Shown one piece after another: positions 28,186 to 36,876 of a stretch of 64,000 nucleotides of DNA (position 1 is its first letter; the number at the start of each line of letters is the position of its first letter). A program made the translations under genes and the position numbers. Origin of the DNA: Anaerococcus urinomassiliensis (GTDB taxonomy: Bacteria > Bacillota > Clostridia > Tissierellales > Peptoniphilaceae); contig NZ_LT635782.1 of the NCBI RefSeq assembly GCF_900128425.1, positions 1,609,776 through 1,673,775 on the forward strand. The letters are read 5' to 3'. Under the pieces are notes generated by a model. The model saw only the letters and a program-made list of their open reading frames with translations. It was not told the origin of the DNA and made no database searches.

Positions 28186-29533
28186 ATTTTATCTCCTCTA
28201 AAATATTTTGACTATATACTTTTTTAAAATACTCGAAACTTTTTTTCTTAATTCTTCTTAAATCTTTTAAATCATGGTTATCTCTATTAACATAGATCGC
28301 ACCATATCTTTTTTCTACGTCTCCTGATGAAGAAGGAATATCTATAAGCCCCCAACCTAAATATCCAATACAATCTACACCATTTTTCATAGCCTTTTTC
28401 ATTTCATTTATATGACTATCATGGTAATTAATTCTCTCTTCATCCTTAATATATTCATCATCGGGTAACTCTTCTCTAAGCCCTATACCATTTTCAATTA
28501 TAAAAACAGGTATATTTGAGTCAGCATATATATTCTCCATTGATATTCTTATCCCTATAGGATCTATTTCCCAATTCCATTCGCTTCTATCTAAAAACTC
28601 ATTATCAATAATTTGATTCAATGATAAAGTATTAAATTCACTACCATTGCTCTTTACAGTTTGTGATTGATAGTAACTAAAAGACATGAAATCACTATAT
28701 AGCTTGTCTAACTCCTCAGAATCTTGTTTAGTTAAATCAAGTGCTATATTATTTTTATTTATATAATTTAAGAAAAATTTAGGATAATTTCGGCCACTAA
28801 AAATATCTATAAAAAGTTTATTTAAAAATCTATCGTATTGATTTGCTATCAGCACATCATCTGGTCTTGAAGATGCAGGATAAAACGGTGAATATGCGAG
28901 CATTCCGCCAATTTGTAAATCTTTATAATTATCATGAACATAGTTTGCTATTTCTGCATGAGCAAGTAATGTATAATTTTGAATATTATATATATTTTCT
29001 AAGGTATGATCCTTTTTACTACCTGCGATTACAAATCCCATATCCATCGAATAAAGATTATGTTCATTAAAAGTAATCCAATATTTCACTTTTTCGTGAA
29101 ATCTGTCAACCATTAATGTACCGTATTTAACAAACTCATCTTTTACATGTCTACTTGAAAAGCCATCATATTTTTCATATAAAGTTAAAGGCATATCAAA
29201 GTGATAAAGGCAAATCATTGGTTCTATATTATATTCAATTAACTTGTCTATTAAATTTTCATAAAATTTTATACCTTCCTCATTTATTTTCCCTTCTCCT
29301 TCTGGAAAGATTCTAGACCACGAAATTTGAAATCTATAGCAATTAATTCCCATTTCAGCCATGAGCTTGATATCTTCTTCATATCTATGATATTCATCAA
29401 TAGCTACTTTCCAATCACTTTTATTTCTGCTAGCTTCTCTTATATCGTAAACAGATGGACCTTTACCTCCCTCATTATACGCACCTTCAGTTTGCATTGA
29501 CGAGGTTGAATTCCCCCATAAAAATTTATTCAT
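28166..29533 (-). CDS. GH1 6-phospho-beta-glycosidase
   Basis: The 455-residue cytoplasmic protein has GH1 landmarks: WGNSTSSMQTEGAY, YRFQISWSRIFPEG, the acid/base glutamate in TFNEHN and the nucleophile in FIIENGIG. Length is standard for the phospho-beta-glucosidase branch (BglA/BglH). It would hydrolyse the phosphorylated disaccharide delivered by the PTS. It lies between IIB (12 bases upstream) and IIC (20-base overlap). The second, paralogous PTS module at 46-51 kb carries a GH4 enzyme in the same role. The phosphate-binding loop was not checked in detail, so the 6-phospho assignment rests on context as well. Confidence 0.9.
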   Translation of the reverse strand: MNKFLWGNSTSSMQTEGAYNEGGKGPSVYDIREASRNKSDWKVAIDEYHRYEEDIKLMAEMGINCYRFQISWSRIFPEGEGKINEEGIKFYENLIDKLIEYNIEPMICLYHFDMPLTLYEKYDGFSSRHVKDEFVKYGTLMVDRFHEKVKYWITFNEHNLYSMDMGFVIAGSKKDHTLENIYNIQNYTLLAHAEIANYVHDNYKDLQIGGMLAYSPFYPASSRPDDVLIANQYDRFLNKLFIDIFSGRNYPKFFLNYINKNNIALDLTKQDSEELDKLYSDFMSFSYYQSQTVKSNGSEFNTLSLNQIIDNEFLDRSEWNWEIDPIGIRISMENIYADSNIPVFIIENGIGLREELPDDEYIKDEERINYHDSHINEMKKAMKNGVDCIGYLGWGLIDIPSSSGDVEKRYGAIYVNRDNHDLKDLRRIKKKSFEYFKKVYSQNILEEIKYDRNKK

Positions 29534-29545
29534 AACGTACCCTTA

Positions 29546-29860
29546 CTATAATGTTTCTAATATTATATCAGCCATTTTTTTAACACCTGTTGACGTTGGT
29601 GAATATGCATCAAACGGTAATTGAGCTATTTTCTTTCCATTTTCTTCTGCTTTTATACTATATTCATTAAATAGCATTCTCACTTGAGGGCTAACTAAAA
29701 TCATTTCATATTCAGTATTCTGAAATACTTCTGATGCATTTGCAACAGTTGTAGCGTTAATCTCTATATCTTGATTGTTATTTTTCATATATTCAGAAAC
29801 TTTTTTAGCCATCAAAGAACTACTCATACCAGCATTACAAATCAACATAACTTTTTGCAT
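29546..29860 (-). CDS. PTS lactose/cellobiose-class IIB
   Basis: The 104-residue protein begins [18 protein letters not shown], with the phospho-accepting Cys early in the P-loop-like CNAGMSSS motif of CelA/ChbB. YSPTSTGVKKMADIILE is the usual C-terminal helix. Its ATG overlaps the IIA stop by one base. The paralogue at 46.2 kb is recognisably similar along its whole length. Confidence 0.93.
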   Translation of the reverse strand: MQKVMLICNAGMSSSLMAKKVSEYMKNNNQDIEINATTVANASEVFQNTEYEMILVSPQVRMLFNEYSIKAEENGKKIAQLPFDAYSPTSTGVKKMADIILETL

Positions 29861-30189
29861 TATTTACCCTCATTTTCTTTCATTTTCTTATACATTGTTA
29901 CTAATCTCTTGGCGTTATCCATTGCCATAGTTGCCATTGTTAAGTGGTCTTGGGCGTGGATAAATATAACATTTATTTCGTTTTTTTCGCCGTTTGCTTC
30001 GCTTGTTAGCATATCCGTTTGGATTTGATGACAAGCTAAAAATTCTTCGTTTGCTTTTTCAAGCAATTCTTCAGACTTTTCAAAATCATATTTTTCTGCT
30101 GCATCCATAGCTTCTGTGGACAGCGACCTGGATTCCCCAGCATGAACTATGATTTGAAAGGCTATCTCATACATTTCTTGGTTATTCAT
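29860..30189 (-). CDS. PTS lactose/cellobiose-class IIA
   Basis: The 109-residue all-helical protein has IIVHAGESRSLSTEA and, near the C-terminus, FIHAQDHLTMATMA, whose histidines provide the phospho-accepting site and trimer core of LacF/ChbA-type IIA. It passes phosphate to the IIB immediately downstream. It starts 2 bases after the regulator gene. It is paralogous to the protein at 46.5 kb. Confidence 0.93.
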   Translation of the reverse strand: MNNQEMYEIAFQIIVHAGESRSLSTEAMDAAEKYDFEKSEELLEKANEEFLACHQIQTDMLTSEANGEKNEINVIFIHAQDHLTMATMAMDNAKRLVTMYKKMKENEGK

Positions 30190-30191
30190 AG

Positions 30192-32066
30192 CTATTCCCC
30201 CTTGATAAAAATATTCATAAATTCTGTTGTATTTTCTGCTTTCTTAGCCTTTGATATAGCCTGGTCATTGATCAAAAAGTCTCCCAGTTTATCGTAGTAT
30301 AAGGACATATCTCCTATTTCTTTGCCCACGAACAAGGAATATATGAGGCCAACTTTATCTTTATTCCAGTCTACCTCGTTTTTAGGTATGAGTATTATGG
30401 AAAAGCTCTCGGCATCTACTTGTTGGAGTATGTGTGGCAAGGCAACATCTGTTACTAGAGCAGTTGATCCCAAGTCTTCTCTTTGCTTGTATTGACCTAT
30501 GATATCTTCTTTTTCTAGACCAATTATTGGGCTAGCTATGTCTGCTAGTAAATCTAGGGCTTGGTCCATATCTTTTAGGTCAACATCTCTTAGCAGAACA
30601 GAATTTCTAAAGATTTTGCTTATCTCTTCTAATCCTCCTCCTTTCATTGCGCTTTCGATATTTTTGATATCTTTTTGTTTAAATAGTATATCTACATATA
30701 CTATTGGTGTTGATGTTTGAACATCTAGCTTTATTGATGAAACGATAAAGTCATAATCGTCCAATCGATATTCGTCGATTTTTGATATATCGGTTAGCTC
30801 AAGTTTGTTAATTTGATTTGAAAATTTTGTCTTAAGCTGACTTTTCATTATTTGAGCACTAGAATTGCCACTGCCACATACTACTAGGATGTCTTTTTTT
30901 AGGTCTGAATTATTACCCATGGCTGTCATCACATGAAGGGCAATATAGCCTATTTCATCTTCAGATAGTTTTGTATCATAGTTTTCAGTTATGACATTTG
31001 ATGCTATGGTTGCTATGAAAAATGCCACTTGATTTTCTTTGATATCATCAAGGATTGGATTTTTCATATCAAATCCATATTTTATTCTCTCTAGTAGAGG
31101 TCCTAAGTGGGCACTTAGGGAAAAATAGAGATCTATGTTGGACCTAAAGTCGTATTTGGTCACTTCATATATGGTATCTATCATCTCTTGGGCAAGAGCT
31201 GATACTTCTGTCGATAGCTTCTCATGCTTTGTGATAGTGTTTTTTGCTACCAGTTGCATGGCGATGTAGACTAGCTCTTGGTAGGGGATCTCCATATCAA
31301 GTTTAGAATTTAAGTTATCTACTATTAGATTAGCTATTTCGAATTCCTCGTAGGATACAATCTTTTTTTGAAGTTCCTGTGGGTGTTCGATAATCTTGTT
31401 ATCTCTTATCCTAAGTATAGAAATATAGATATGGATTACTAGATTTTTAAAGTTAACATAAGGCATATAAAATGATGGACCATAGTCTATATCTGCTATT
31501 ATTTCTTGAATTTGGTTGAAAATCTCATTATTTTCGTAGATGCTTGGATCTATACCAACTTCATTTTTTATAGCTTGACGAATGTTTTTTTCTTCACCTT
31601 CAACTTTCATCCCATAGTAGGGTTTTGATTCTAGGCTTAGATTGTACTTGCTCAAAATGACCTTAATTTGCGCAATATCTTTTTGGGTTTGAGATAAACT
31701 AATGTAAAATGTATCTGCTATTTCTTGTTGTTTGATATATGAGTTTGAAAATAGAAACAAACGTATAATGCTTTCAATTCTCGCCTCCTTATCCACACTG
31801 TCTTGGACAAAGTAGGCGTGCTTATACCAGTCGTCTTTCAAGAATTTTTTAAATTTTTCTTCATCATTGATTTCAAATCTATAGCCACAACCTGTACATG
31901 ATTCTATAAATGCTCCACTATCTTTTATGTGGGTGTTTAATATAGAAATCTCTTTTTGTATGGTCTTGCTGCTTAGTTGAAGCTTATCAGCAATTTCTTC
32001 AGATGTGTGGTAGTCATAATCTTTTGTCAAAAAATCAAATATTTGCTTTAGTCTAGTCTCAATCAT
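30192..32066 (-). CDS. PRD-containing transcriptional activator with IIB and IIA domains (LicR/MtlR type)
   Basis: The 624-residue protein begins with a DeoR-like helix-turn-helix (TSEEIADKLQLSSKTIQKEI), a second HTH (KQQEIADTFYISLSQTQKDI), and two PTS regulation domains (about 180-390) containing conserved histidines (YGPSFYM..., LSAHLGPLLERIKYG, GYIALHVM). A IIB-like domain follows (VVCGSGNSSAQ, about 397) and a C-terminal IIA domain whose histidine is in VALPHILQQVD. Such proteins activate PTS operons when phosphorylated through HPr and not by their own IIB. It is the first gene of the operon it probably controls. A paralogue (626 residues) heads the module at 49-51 kb. Confidence 0.93.
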   Translation of the reverse strand: MIETRLKQIFDFLTKDYDYHTSEEIADKLQLSSKTIQKEISILNTHIKDSGAFIESCTGCGYRFEINDEEKFKKFLKDDWYKHAYFVQDSVDKEARIESIIRLFLFSNSYIKQQEIADTFYISLSQTQKDIAQIKVILSKYNLSLESKPYYGMKVEGEEKNIRQAIKNEVGIDPSIYENNEIFNQIQEIIADIDYGPSFYMPYVNFKNLVIHIYISILRIRDNKIIEHPQELQKKIVSYEEFEIANLIVDNLNSKLDMEIPYQELVYIAMQLVAKNTITKHEKLSTEVSALAQEMIDTIYEVTKYDFRSNIDLYFSLSAHLGPLLERIKYGFDMKNPILDDIKENQVAFFIATIASNVITENYDTKLSEDEIGYIALHVMTAMGNNSDLKKDILVVCGSGNSSAQIMKSQLKTKFSNQINKLELTDISKIDEYRLDDYDFIVSSIKLDVQTSTPIVYVDILFKQKDIKNIESAMKGGGLEEISKIFRNSVLLRDVDLKDMDQALDLLADIASPIIGLEKEDIIGQYKQREDLGSTALVTDVALPHILQQVDAESFSIILIPKNEVDWNKDKVGLIYSLFVGKEIGDMSLYYDKLGDFLINDQAISKAKKAENTTEFMNIFIKGE

Positions 32067-32091
32067 TTCATCACCTGTCTATATTATATAA

Positions 32092-32105
32092 GGAAAACGA
32101 TAACG
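32092..32105 (-). promoter_or_regulatory. cre-like site in the leader of the GH1/PTS operon
   Basis: GGAAAACGATAACG fits TGWAANCGNTNWCA at 12 of 14 positions. It lies 26-39 bases upstream of the regulator ATG. TATAAT boxes at 32166-32171 and near 32079 are candidate -10 elements; the first would place the site inside the leader as a roadblock. Confidence 0.45.
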
Positions 32106-32191
32106 CTTCTACACACTAAATTTCCTTAGCTAGTTTTATCTATGTGTGAGGAGTTTTTAATACTAATTATAACAGCAAATTTAATCGAAAT

Positions 32192-32238
32192 AAAAAACGA
32201 GGATGTATAGCTTTATTTATAAAGCTAATCCTCGCTTA
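32192..32238 (-). terminator. Terminator after the CoA-transferase gene
   Basis: Minus strand GCGAGGAT-TAGCTTTAT and ATAAAGCTA-ATCCTCG pair around a short loop with a small bulge, followed by six T. It isolates the CoA-transferase unit from the PTS operon. Confidence 0.85.
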
Positions 32239-32251
32239 GTCTATTTATTTT

Positions 32252-33586
32252 TTACCAAATTTGTAGTTCTTCTGCCTTTTTAGTCAATTCTTCCCTAAAG
32301 TCTGGATGAGCTATGGCAATTAGAGCCTTTGCCCTTTCACCAATGGTTAACCCTGTCAAATCAGCCACTCCATATTCTGTTACTACATAGTTAGTGTCGT
32401 TTCTAGATGTTGTAACTGCTTGGTTGATTGCTAGATGTGGTACTATCTTTGAGTAAGTCTTTTCATTTCCATTTTCATCCCTTTTGGTATATGTTGAATG
32501 CATAGCCAAGAAGGACTTGCCACCCTTTGATCTTTGGGCTCCATTTACAGTCTCTGATTGACCACCTGTACCAGAAAATGGTAATCCGTTCACAGTCTCT
32601 GAGGCTGCTTGACCATATAGGTCTATTTCAAGAGCTGCGTTTATAGATACAAACTTGTTGTTTAGTCCAATAGTGTATGGGTCATTAGTAAATGTAGATG
32701 ATTTAAATAAAACTGCTGGGTTGTTATCTATATAATCGTAGAGTCTTTGGCTACCTAATGTAAATGACGCTACAGAATATCCATTCAATAATCCCTTTTG
32801 TGAGTTGTCCACAGCCCCACATTCTATAAGGTCTATCATAGTTTCTGTAAACATCTCTGTGTGGATACCCAAATGTTTCTTGCTTTTAAGCTCGTGGGCT
32901 ACTGCATTTGGTATATTGCCCACACCCAGTTGGATTGTTGATCCATCTTCTATATATTCTGCAATGTATTTACCAATTTTTGCATCTATTTCTCCATAAG
33001 GAGCTATTTTCGCAATTGGAATCGGATGATTTGCTTCAACTATAGCATCAACCCTAGAAACGTGAACATGATTATCTCCAAAGGTTCTTGGGAAATTTGG
33101 ATTTACTTCAACAAGGGTCAATGCACCTTCGTTAATCAGATCCATCTCGTAGACATTTGAGACAGATGTTGAGAAATATCCGTGTTCATCCATTGGAGAT
33201 ACTGTTAGAATAACTACCGGTCTTCTGTTTTCTTTTTTGATCCTCTTTAGAGTTTTTCCAAGTATTGTAGTAGATCTTTGTGGAACGGGACTTACTAGTT
33301 TTTCTTGGTAAGATTTTCTAAGACCAGCTGACATAAACCAGGCGTGGTGGTCAAGGATACCCTTCATTTCTTGGTCATGAAAATAGTCATAATCTCTAAG
33401 GGGTAAGCAAGTTATCAAGACACAATCCTTAACTCCAGTCTCCTTTAAGTGTTGAAGATTGGACATAATTTCAATTGGTTCTGCTGTTGCCTGTGCTGAG
33501 AAAATATAGTCACCATCTTTGATTAAATCAAGAGCCTTAGCAGCTGTCTTTACCTTTTGATTATAATTTGTTTTATTATCTGTCAT
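32252..33586 (-). CDS. Acetyl-CoA hydrolase/CoA-transferase family (butyryl- or 4-hydroxybutyrate-CoA type)
   Basis: The 444-residue protein has the two-domain class I CoA-transferase layout: FSAQATAEP at the N-terminus, VSPMDEHGYFSTSVSN, GSTIQLGVGNIPNAV, INAALEIDLYGQAASETVNG followed by LPFSGTGGQ, and a C-terminal YVVTEYGVADLTG. The LPFSGTGGQ and EYGVADL motifs are typical of butyryl-CoA:acetate and 4-hydroxybutyrate CoA-transferases. The reaction moves CoA between acetyl-CoA or butyryl-CoA and a free carboxylate. It follows the MFS transporter gene by 18 bases, so an imported carboxylate may be its substrate. Which acid is used is not visible. Confidence 0.88.
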   Translation of the reverse strand: MTDNKTNYNQKVKTAAKALDLIKDGDYIFSAQATAEPIEIMSNLQHLKETGVKDCVLITCLPLRDYDYFHDQEMKGILDHHAWFMSAGLRKSYQEKLVSPVPQRSTTILGKTLKRIKKENRRPVVILTVSPMDEHGYFSTSVSNVYEMDLINEGALTLVEVNPNFPRTFGDNHVHVSRVDAIVEANHPIPIAKIAPYGEIDAKIGKYIAEYIEDGSTIQLGVGNIPNAVAHELKSKKHLGIHTEMFTETMIDLIECGAVDNSQKGLLNGYSVASFTLGSQRLYDYIDNNPAVLFKSSTFTNDPYTIGLNNKFVSINAALEIDLYGQAASETVNGLPFSGTGGQSETVNGAQRSKGGKSFLAMHSTYTKRDENGNEKTYSKIVPHLAINQAVTTSRNDTNYVVTEYGVADLTGLTIGERAKALIAIAHPDFREELTKKAEELQIW

Positions 33587-33604
33587 ATCTATCTCCTTTA
33601 ATAA

Positions 33605-34798
33605 TTATTTATCTTTGCTTGTTTCTGGTAGTAAGAATCCACCTATTACAAAAGTTAGTGAAAGTATCACTGCTATATACACTGAAAGTTCATTGGAACC
33701 AGTTCTATCTTGAAGTATTCCAAAAATATAGAATACTATAGTTTCAATTATATATGACAACGCCCAAAAAATTCCCATAATGGTGGTAAGTCTTGCAGGT
33801 GTCATATTGGGTAGTTCTTGTGGAATCATCATAAGAGACGTCATTGGCAAGAACATAAAAACACCTACAAGAAGTGCAGCTATTATTGCAAGTGTTGGAC
33901 TTGTAGTCTTTACCATAAAGAATGCACTTAAGGTCATTATAAGCCCACAAACAATGATAACTGGTTTTCTTTTTTTATAAACTTTAGATAGCCATATAGC
34001 TAGCAAAGTTCCTATAATGCCACCTATACCTGAAAGAGCACTAAGTTTTGCTGATGATATGGCCGCTGATTCAGTTTGTGGGAACAGTTGTAATAGTGAC
34101 AAGTATAAAATTAACACACCAGAGTAAGAAAGTGGCAAGAGCAGAGTTATCTTATCTTTAAAAGCTTCAGAAAAAGAAACTTTTTTCTTTTCTCCCTTAC
34201 TATTTTCATTAATATCAAAGTCATCTCCAAACACCAACCATAACACAAACAAAACTGCACTAATTGTTAGGAAAAATGTCATTGACCTTTGCCATGTACC
34301 AAACTTCTCAATTACTGGAGCAACTATCAGCAAAGCAAGAACTGCTCCAAAGTTATAAGCTACGCTATTTAAAGCATTGACAGTTGGTCTTTTTTCCGAT
34401 GAAAAAAAATGGATAAATACTGGTGAAAAATATATTACAAATACTGCTCCACCAAATCCCATTATAAATCTACCAAGCAAAAACATTTGATAGTTCTTCG
34501 CCAATACTGCTAGTAGCGACCCTCCAAATATCAAGAAAGAGCCTAAAGCTATTGATTTTTTAGGATAAAGTTTGTTTAATATAGCTGCTGCTGAAAAGTT
34601 GCCTATGATTTTAGCGATTGTTACGGCATTAGAAACAAATGATGCACTAGCTCCACTATCGACACCAAAATAATTTGCTATATCAGGTGTCAAAGTAGAT
34701 CCTGCTATCCAATTGACTGCAAAGAATGCATATGTAAAGAATAAAATAGTTTCAATTACATAAGATCTTTTAGAATCTTTAATAGAAACCTCACTCAT
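33605..34798 (-). CDS. MFS transporter (carboxylate or related anion)
   Basis: The start is the ATG at 34798 (MSEVSIKDSK), with GGAGGA 5 bases upstream; an in-frame ATG four codons earlier lies on that ribosome site. The 397-residue protein has about 12 hydrophobic helices and MFS features such as GRFIMGFGGAVFVIY after helix 4 and KVYKKRKP between helices. It forms an operon with the CoA-transferase. The layout (LysR regulator, transporter, CoA-transferase) suggests uptake and activation of an organic acid, an inference from context only. A well-placed promoter, a LysR-type palindrome and a cre-like site precede it. Confidence 0.85.
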   Translation of the reverse strand: MSEVSIKDSKRSYVIETILFFTYAFFAVNWIAGSTLTPDIANYFGVDSGASASFVSNAVTIAKIIGNFSAAAILNKLYPKKSIALGSFLIFGGSLLAVLAKNYQMFLLGRFIMGFGGAVFVIYFSPVFIHFFSSEKRPTVNALNSVAYNFGAVLALLIVAPVIEKFGTWQRSMTFFLTISAVLFVLWLVFGDDFDINENSKGEKKKVSFSEAFKDKITLLLPLSYSGVLILYLSLLQLFPQTESAAISSAKLSALSGIGGIIGTLLAIWLSKVYKKRKPVIIVCGLIMTLSAFFMVKTTSPTLAIIAALLVGVFMFLPMTSLMMIPQELPNMTPARLTTIMGIFWALSYIIETIVFYIFGILQDRTGSNELSVYIAVILSLTFVIGGFLLPETSKDK

Positions 34799-34815
34799 AT
34801 AATCCTCCATAGTTT

Positions 34816-34829
34816 TGATAACGTTTTTT
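34816..34829 (-). promoter_or_regulatory. cre-like site downstream of the MFS promoter
   Basis: The minus strand reads AAAAAACGTTATCA, matching TGWAANCGNTNWCA except at the first two bases. It lies at about +28 to +41 from the predicted start, a roadblock position, and shares AAACGTTATCA with the surface protein operator. Confidence 0.5.
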
Positions 34830-34862
34830 CTAAATATAGTTAGCTAACTTCTATTTACCTAT

Positions 34863-34891
34863 ATTATAAGTAGAAAGCATAAAATATACAA
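34863..34891 (-). promoter_or_regulatory. Promoter of the MFS/CoA-transferase operon
   Basis: TTGTAT (34891-34886) and TATAAT (34868-34863) are separated by exactly 17 bases on the minus strand. The predicted start is near 34856. Confidence 0.65.
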
Positions 34892-34911
34892 TATGCTAGC
34901 CATATCAATAT

Positions 34912-34926
34912 TTCATAAGCTATGAA
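34912..34926. promoter_or_regulatory. Probable LysR-type operator
   Basis: TTCATA-AGC-TATGAA is an inverted repeat with perfect 6-base arms. Its centre is about 63 bases upstream of the predicted MFS start, matching the usual -65 recognition site of LysR regulators, one of which is encoded directly upstream. Confidence 0.5.
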
Positions 34927-34990
34927 TTATATTCATACATATGTTTTTTTCTATAGATATAACTTTGTATTAAACGTAGCGGAATCGTTT

Positions 34991-35863
34991 TTATGATGAG
35001 CATATACTTATGAATTTTTGCATTTCTTTAGTTAGAAAATCTTCTTTTAGATATATTAGTGTGAGTGCCCAAGGAAATATCGGATTTTTTAGTCTGATAA
35101 GTTTTACTCTTGAAGAAAAATATTTAGTTACTAGAGGCTTTGGCATGATGGTAACTCCTACGTTAGCAGCAACCATCTCCAAAATCATATCCCATTCGTA
35201 ATTTTTGAATATAATATTAGGCTCAAAATTAGCTTTTTTACAATAATCTTCGAAAACCTGATAGTATTGATAGTCTTCTGATATCTGAAGAAATCTTTCA
35301 TCTTTTAATAAGGAAAATTCAATCTCTTCCAAATGGCTAAATCGATGCCTTTGGCTGACTACAAGAACAGCCTCTGACTCATAGACTATATTTTTGACAA
35401 ATCTATCATCATCAAAGGGTTCTATGACAACTCCCAAGTCCAGCTTATGATCTAGTAACATTTCTGGCAAATACTTAGAAGTTTCATTTTTAATCTCTAA
35501 ATCTATATCTGAATATTTGTTCTTAAATATAGAAATCTTTTCAAAAAAATATATAGAACCAGCAGTAGGAGGAAGTCCAAGTGATAGCTTTCCTCCTAAA
35601 TTTTGAACTTCTTGTAAAAATTCATATTCTTTTTTGTCATAATATTCTGTAACATCAAGGGCAAATTCATAAAGCAATTCCCCTTCTCTTGTAAGAATAA
35701 ATTCTCCCTTGTCGATCCTTACAAGTTTTGCATCAAGCTCTTTTTCAAGACTTGACACAGCCTTGCTTACAGTTGATTGGCTTACAAATAAAGTCTCACT
35801 AGCTCTGGTATAGTTTTTTAGCTTTACCAGCTCGATAAAATATCTTAAGTGCTTATCTAACAT
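34991..35863 (-). CDS. LysR-family transcriptional regulator
   Basis: The 290-residue protein has an N-terminal winged helix (YTRASETLFVSQSTVSKAVS, about residues 18-37) and a periplasmic-binding-like effector domain starting GGKLSLGLPPTAGSIY. It is transcribed toward the MFS/CoA-transferase operon, with a palindrome in the intervening 190 bases. It overlaps the preceding hydrolase frame by 11 bases, so it may be co-transcribed with that broken gene. Control of the transporter operon in response to an organic acid is inferred from position. Confidence 0.9.
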   Translation of the reverse strand: MLDKHLRYFIELVKLKNYTRASETLFVSQSTVSKAVSSLEKELDAKLVRIDKGEFILTREGELLYEFALDVTEYYDKKEYEFLQEVQNLGGKLSLGLPPTAGSIYFFEKISIFKNKYSDIDLEIKNETSKYLPEMLLDHKLDLGVVIEPFDDDRFVKNIVYESEAVLVVSQRHRFSHLEEIEFSLLKDERFLQISEDYQYYQVFEDYCKKANFEPNIIFKNYEWDMILEMVAANVGVTIMPKPLVTKYFSSRVKLIRLKNPIFPWALTLIYLKEDFLTKEMQKFISICSS

Positions 35864-36735
35864 TCTTATCTACAATCTTATCAATATGACCGTAAAAATC
35901 TTCTGGGCAGTCATTAAAGGCCATGTGGCCTGCTTCGTCTATGGCTATGAAGTCTAGGTCGTTTAGGAAATATATGGCAGAGTTTTGGCCTATCACAAAT
36001 GGAACAACTTGGTCTTTTTTGCCGTGAATCCATGTTGTTGGACAGGTGATTTTTTCTATAGATCCATCTCCACCTTCATTTGTTATATTAAATTGGCAAA
36101 GAGCCACGCTTATGTCCGTAAAACATCTTTCTTTGAAAAATTCGTCCATGTATATTTCATACATATCTTTGCTCGGCGTTTTTATACTATATATGCTAGC
36201 ATCCCACATTTGTTTAGTTGCAATCTTATCTTTGCTTTTGATGAGATTTTCTACAAAAATCATTGATGGATGACCTGTTACTTCTTCGTAAGTTCTGGCA
36301 AATTTTCCATCTATTGGGATAAAATTCTCATCTACCATTGGCAAATAGAATCCTTTAACACCAACAGAGGCTATGAGAACAAGTTCAGCTACTTTGTCTG
36401 GATAGTTGCTAGCAAGTTTTAGTCCAACCCCACCTCCTGCAGAGTGACCCACTATTATGGCATTTTCTAATTCTAATTCATCCATAAATTCTTTGACATC
36501 TTTGGCCCAATCTCCCATTTTTTTTGTGAGGATTATTGTATGTAGACTCTCCAAAACCAGCCAGATCTACTGCATAAAATTTGGCCTTATCCTCATATTT
36601 TTGCATGAATTCGTGGTAAATAGTAGATGAACATTGGTTGCCGTGGATTAGCAAGATTTTTTTATCCCCACTTCCACAATTCCTATAGGCTATTGTTTCA
36701 CCTGATGCTATTGATACTTTTTTTAGCTCGTACAA
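35853..36735 (-). pseudogene. Alpha/beta hydrolase split by a one-base frameshift
   Basis: A TTG start at 36735 behind AGGAGG gives MYELKKVSIASGETIAY, the oxyanion strand ILLIHGNQCSS and DLAGFGEST. At a run of eight A (36526-36519) the frame breaks; with seven A the protein continues as HKKMGDWAKDVKEFMDELE into the nucleophile elbow VGHSAGGG, HGKKDQVVPF and DEAGHMAFND. The restored protein would be about 293 residues, a normal length for this family. Everything else is intact, so the break may be recent, a slippage-switched state, or a read error. The gene leads into lysR with an 11-base overlap. Confidence 0.85.
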
Positions 36736-36835
36736 AATTTCCTCCTATGTTTTACTGTATTATATTAATAAAATACTTAATCATCTTATTATCTTGATAC
36801 CCTTATAAGAGACTAATTAATGATAATTTTTATAG

Positions 36836-36873
36836 AAAAAAGGGCCTGCCACAGATTTTGTGACAAACCCCAT
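36836..36873 (-). terminator. Terminator after nagA
   Basis: Minus strand GGGTTTGTCACA pairs with TGTGGCAGGCCC (three G-T pairs) around a 5-base loop and is followed by six T. Confidence 0.8.
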
Positions 36874-36876
36874 TTA

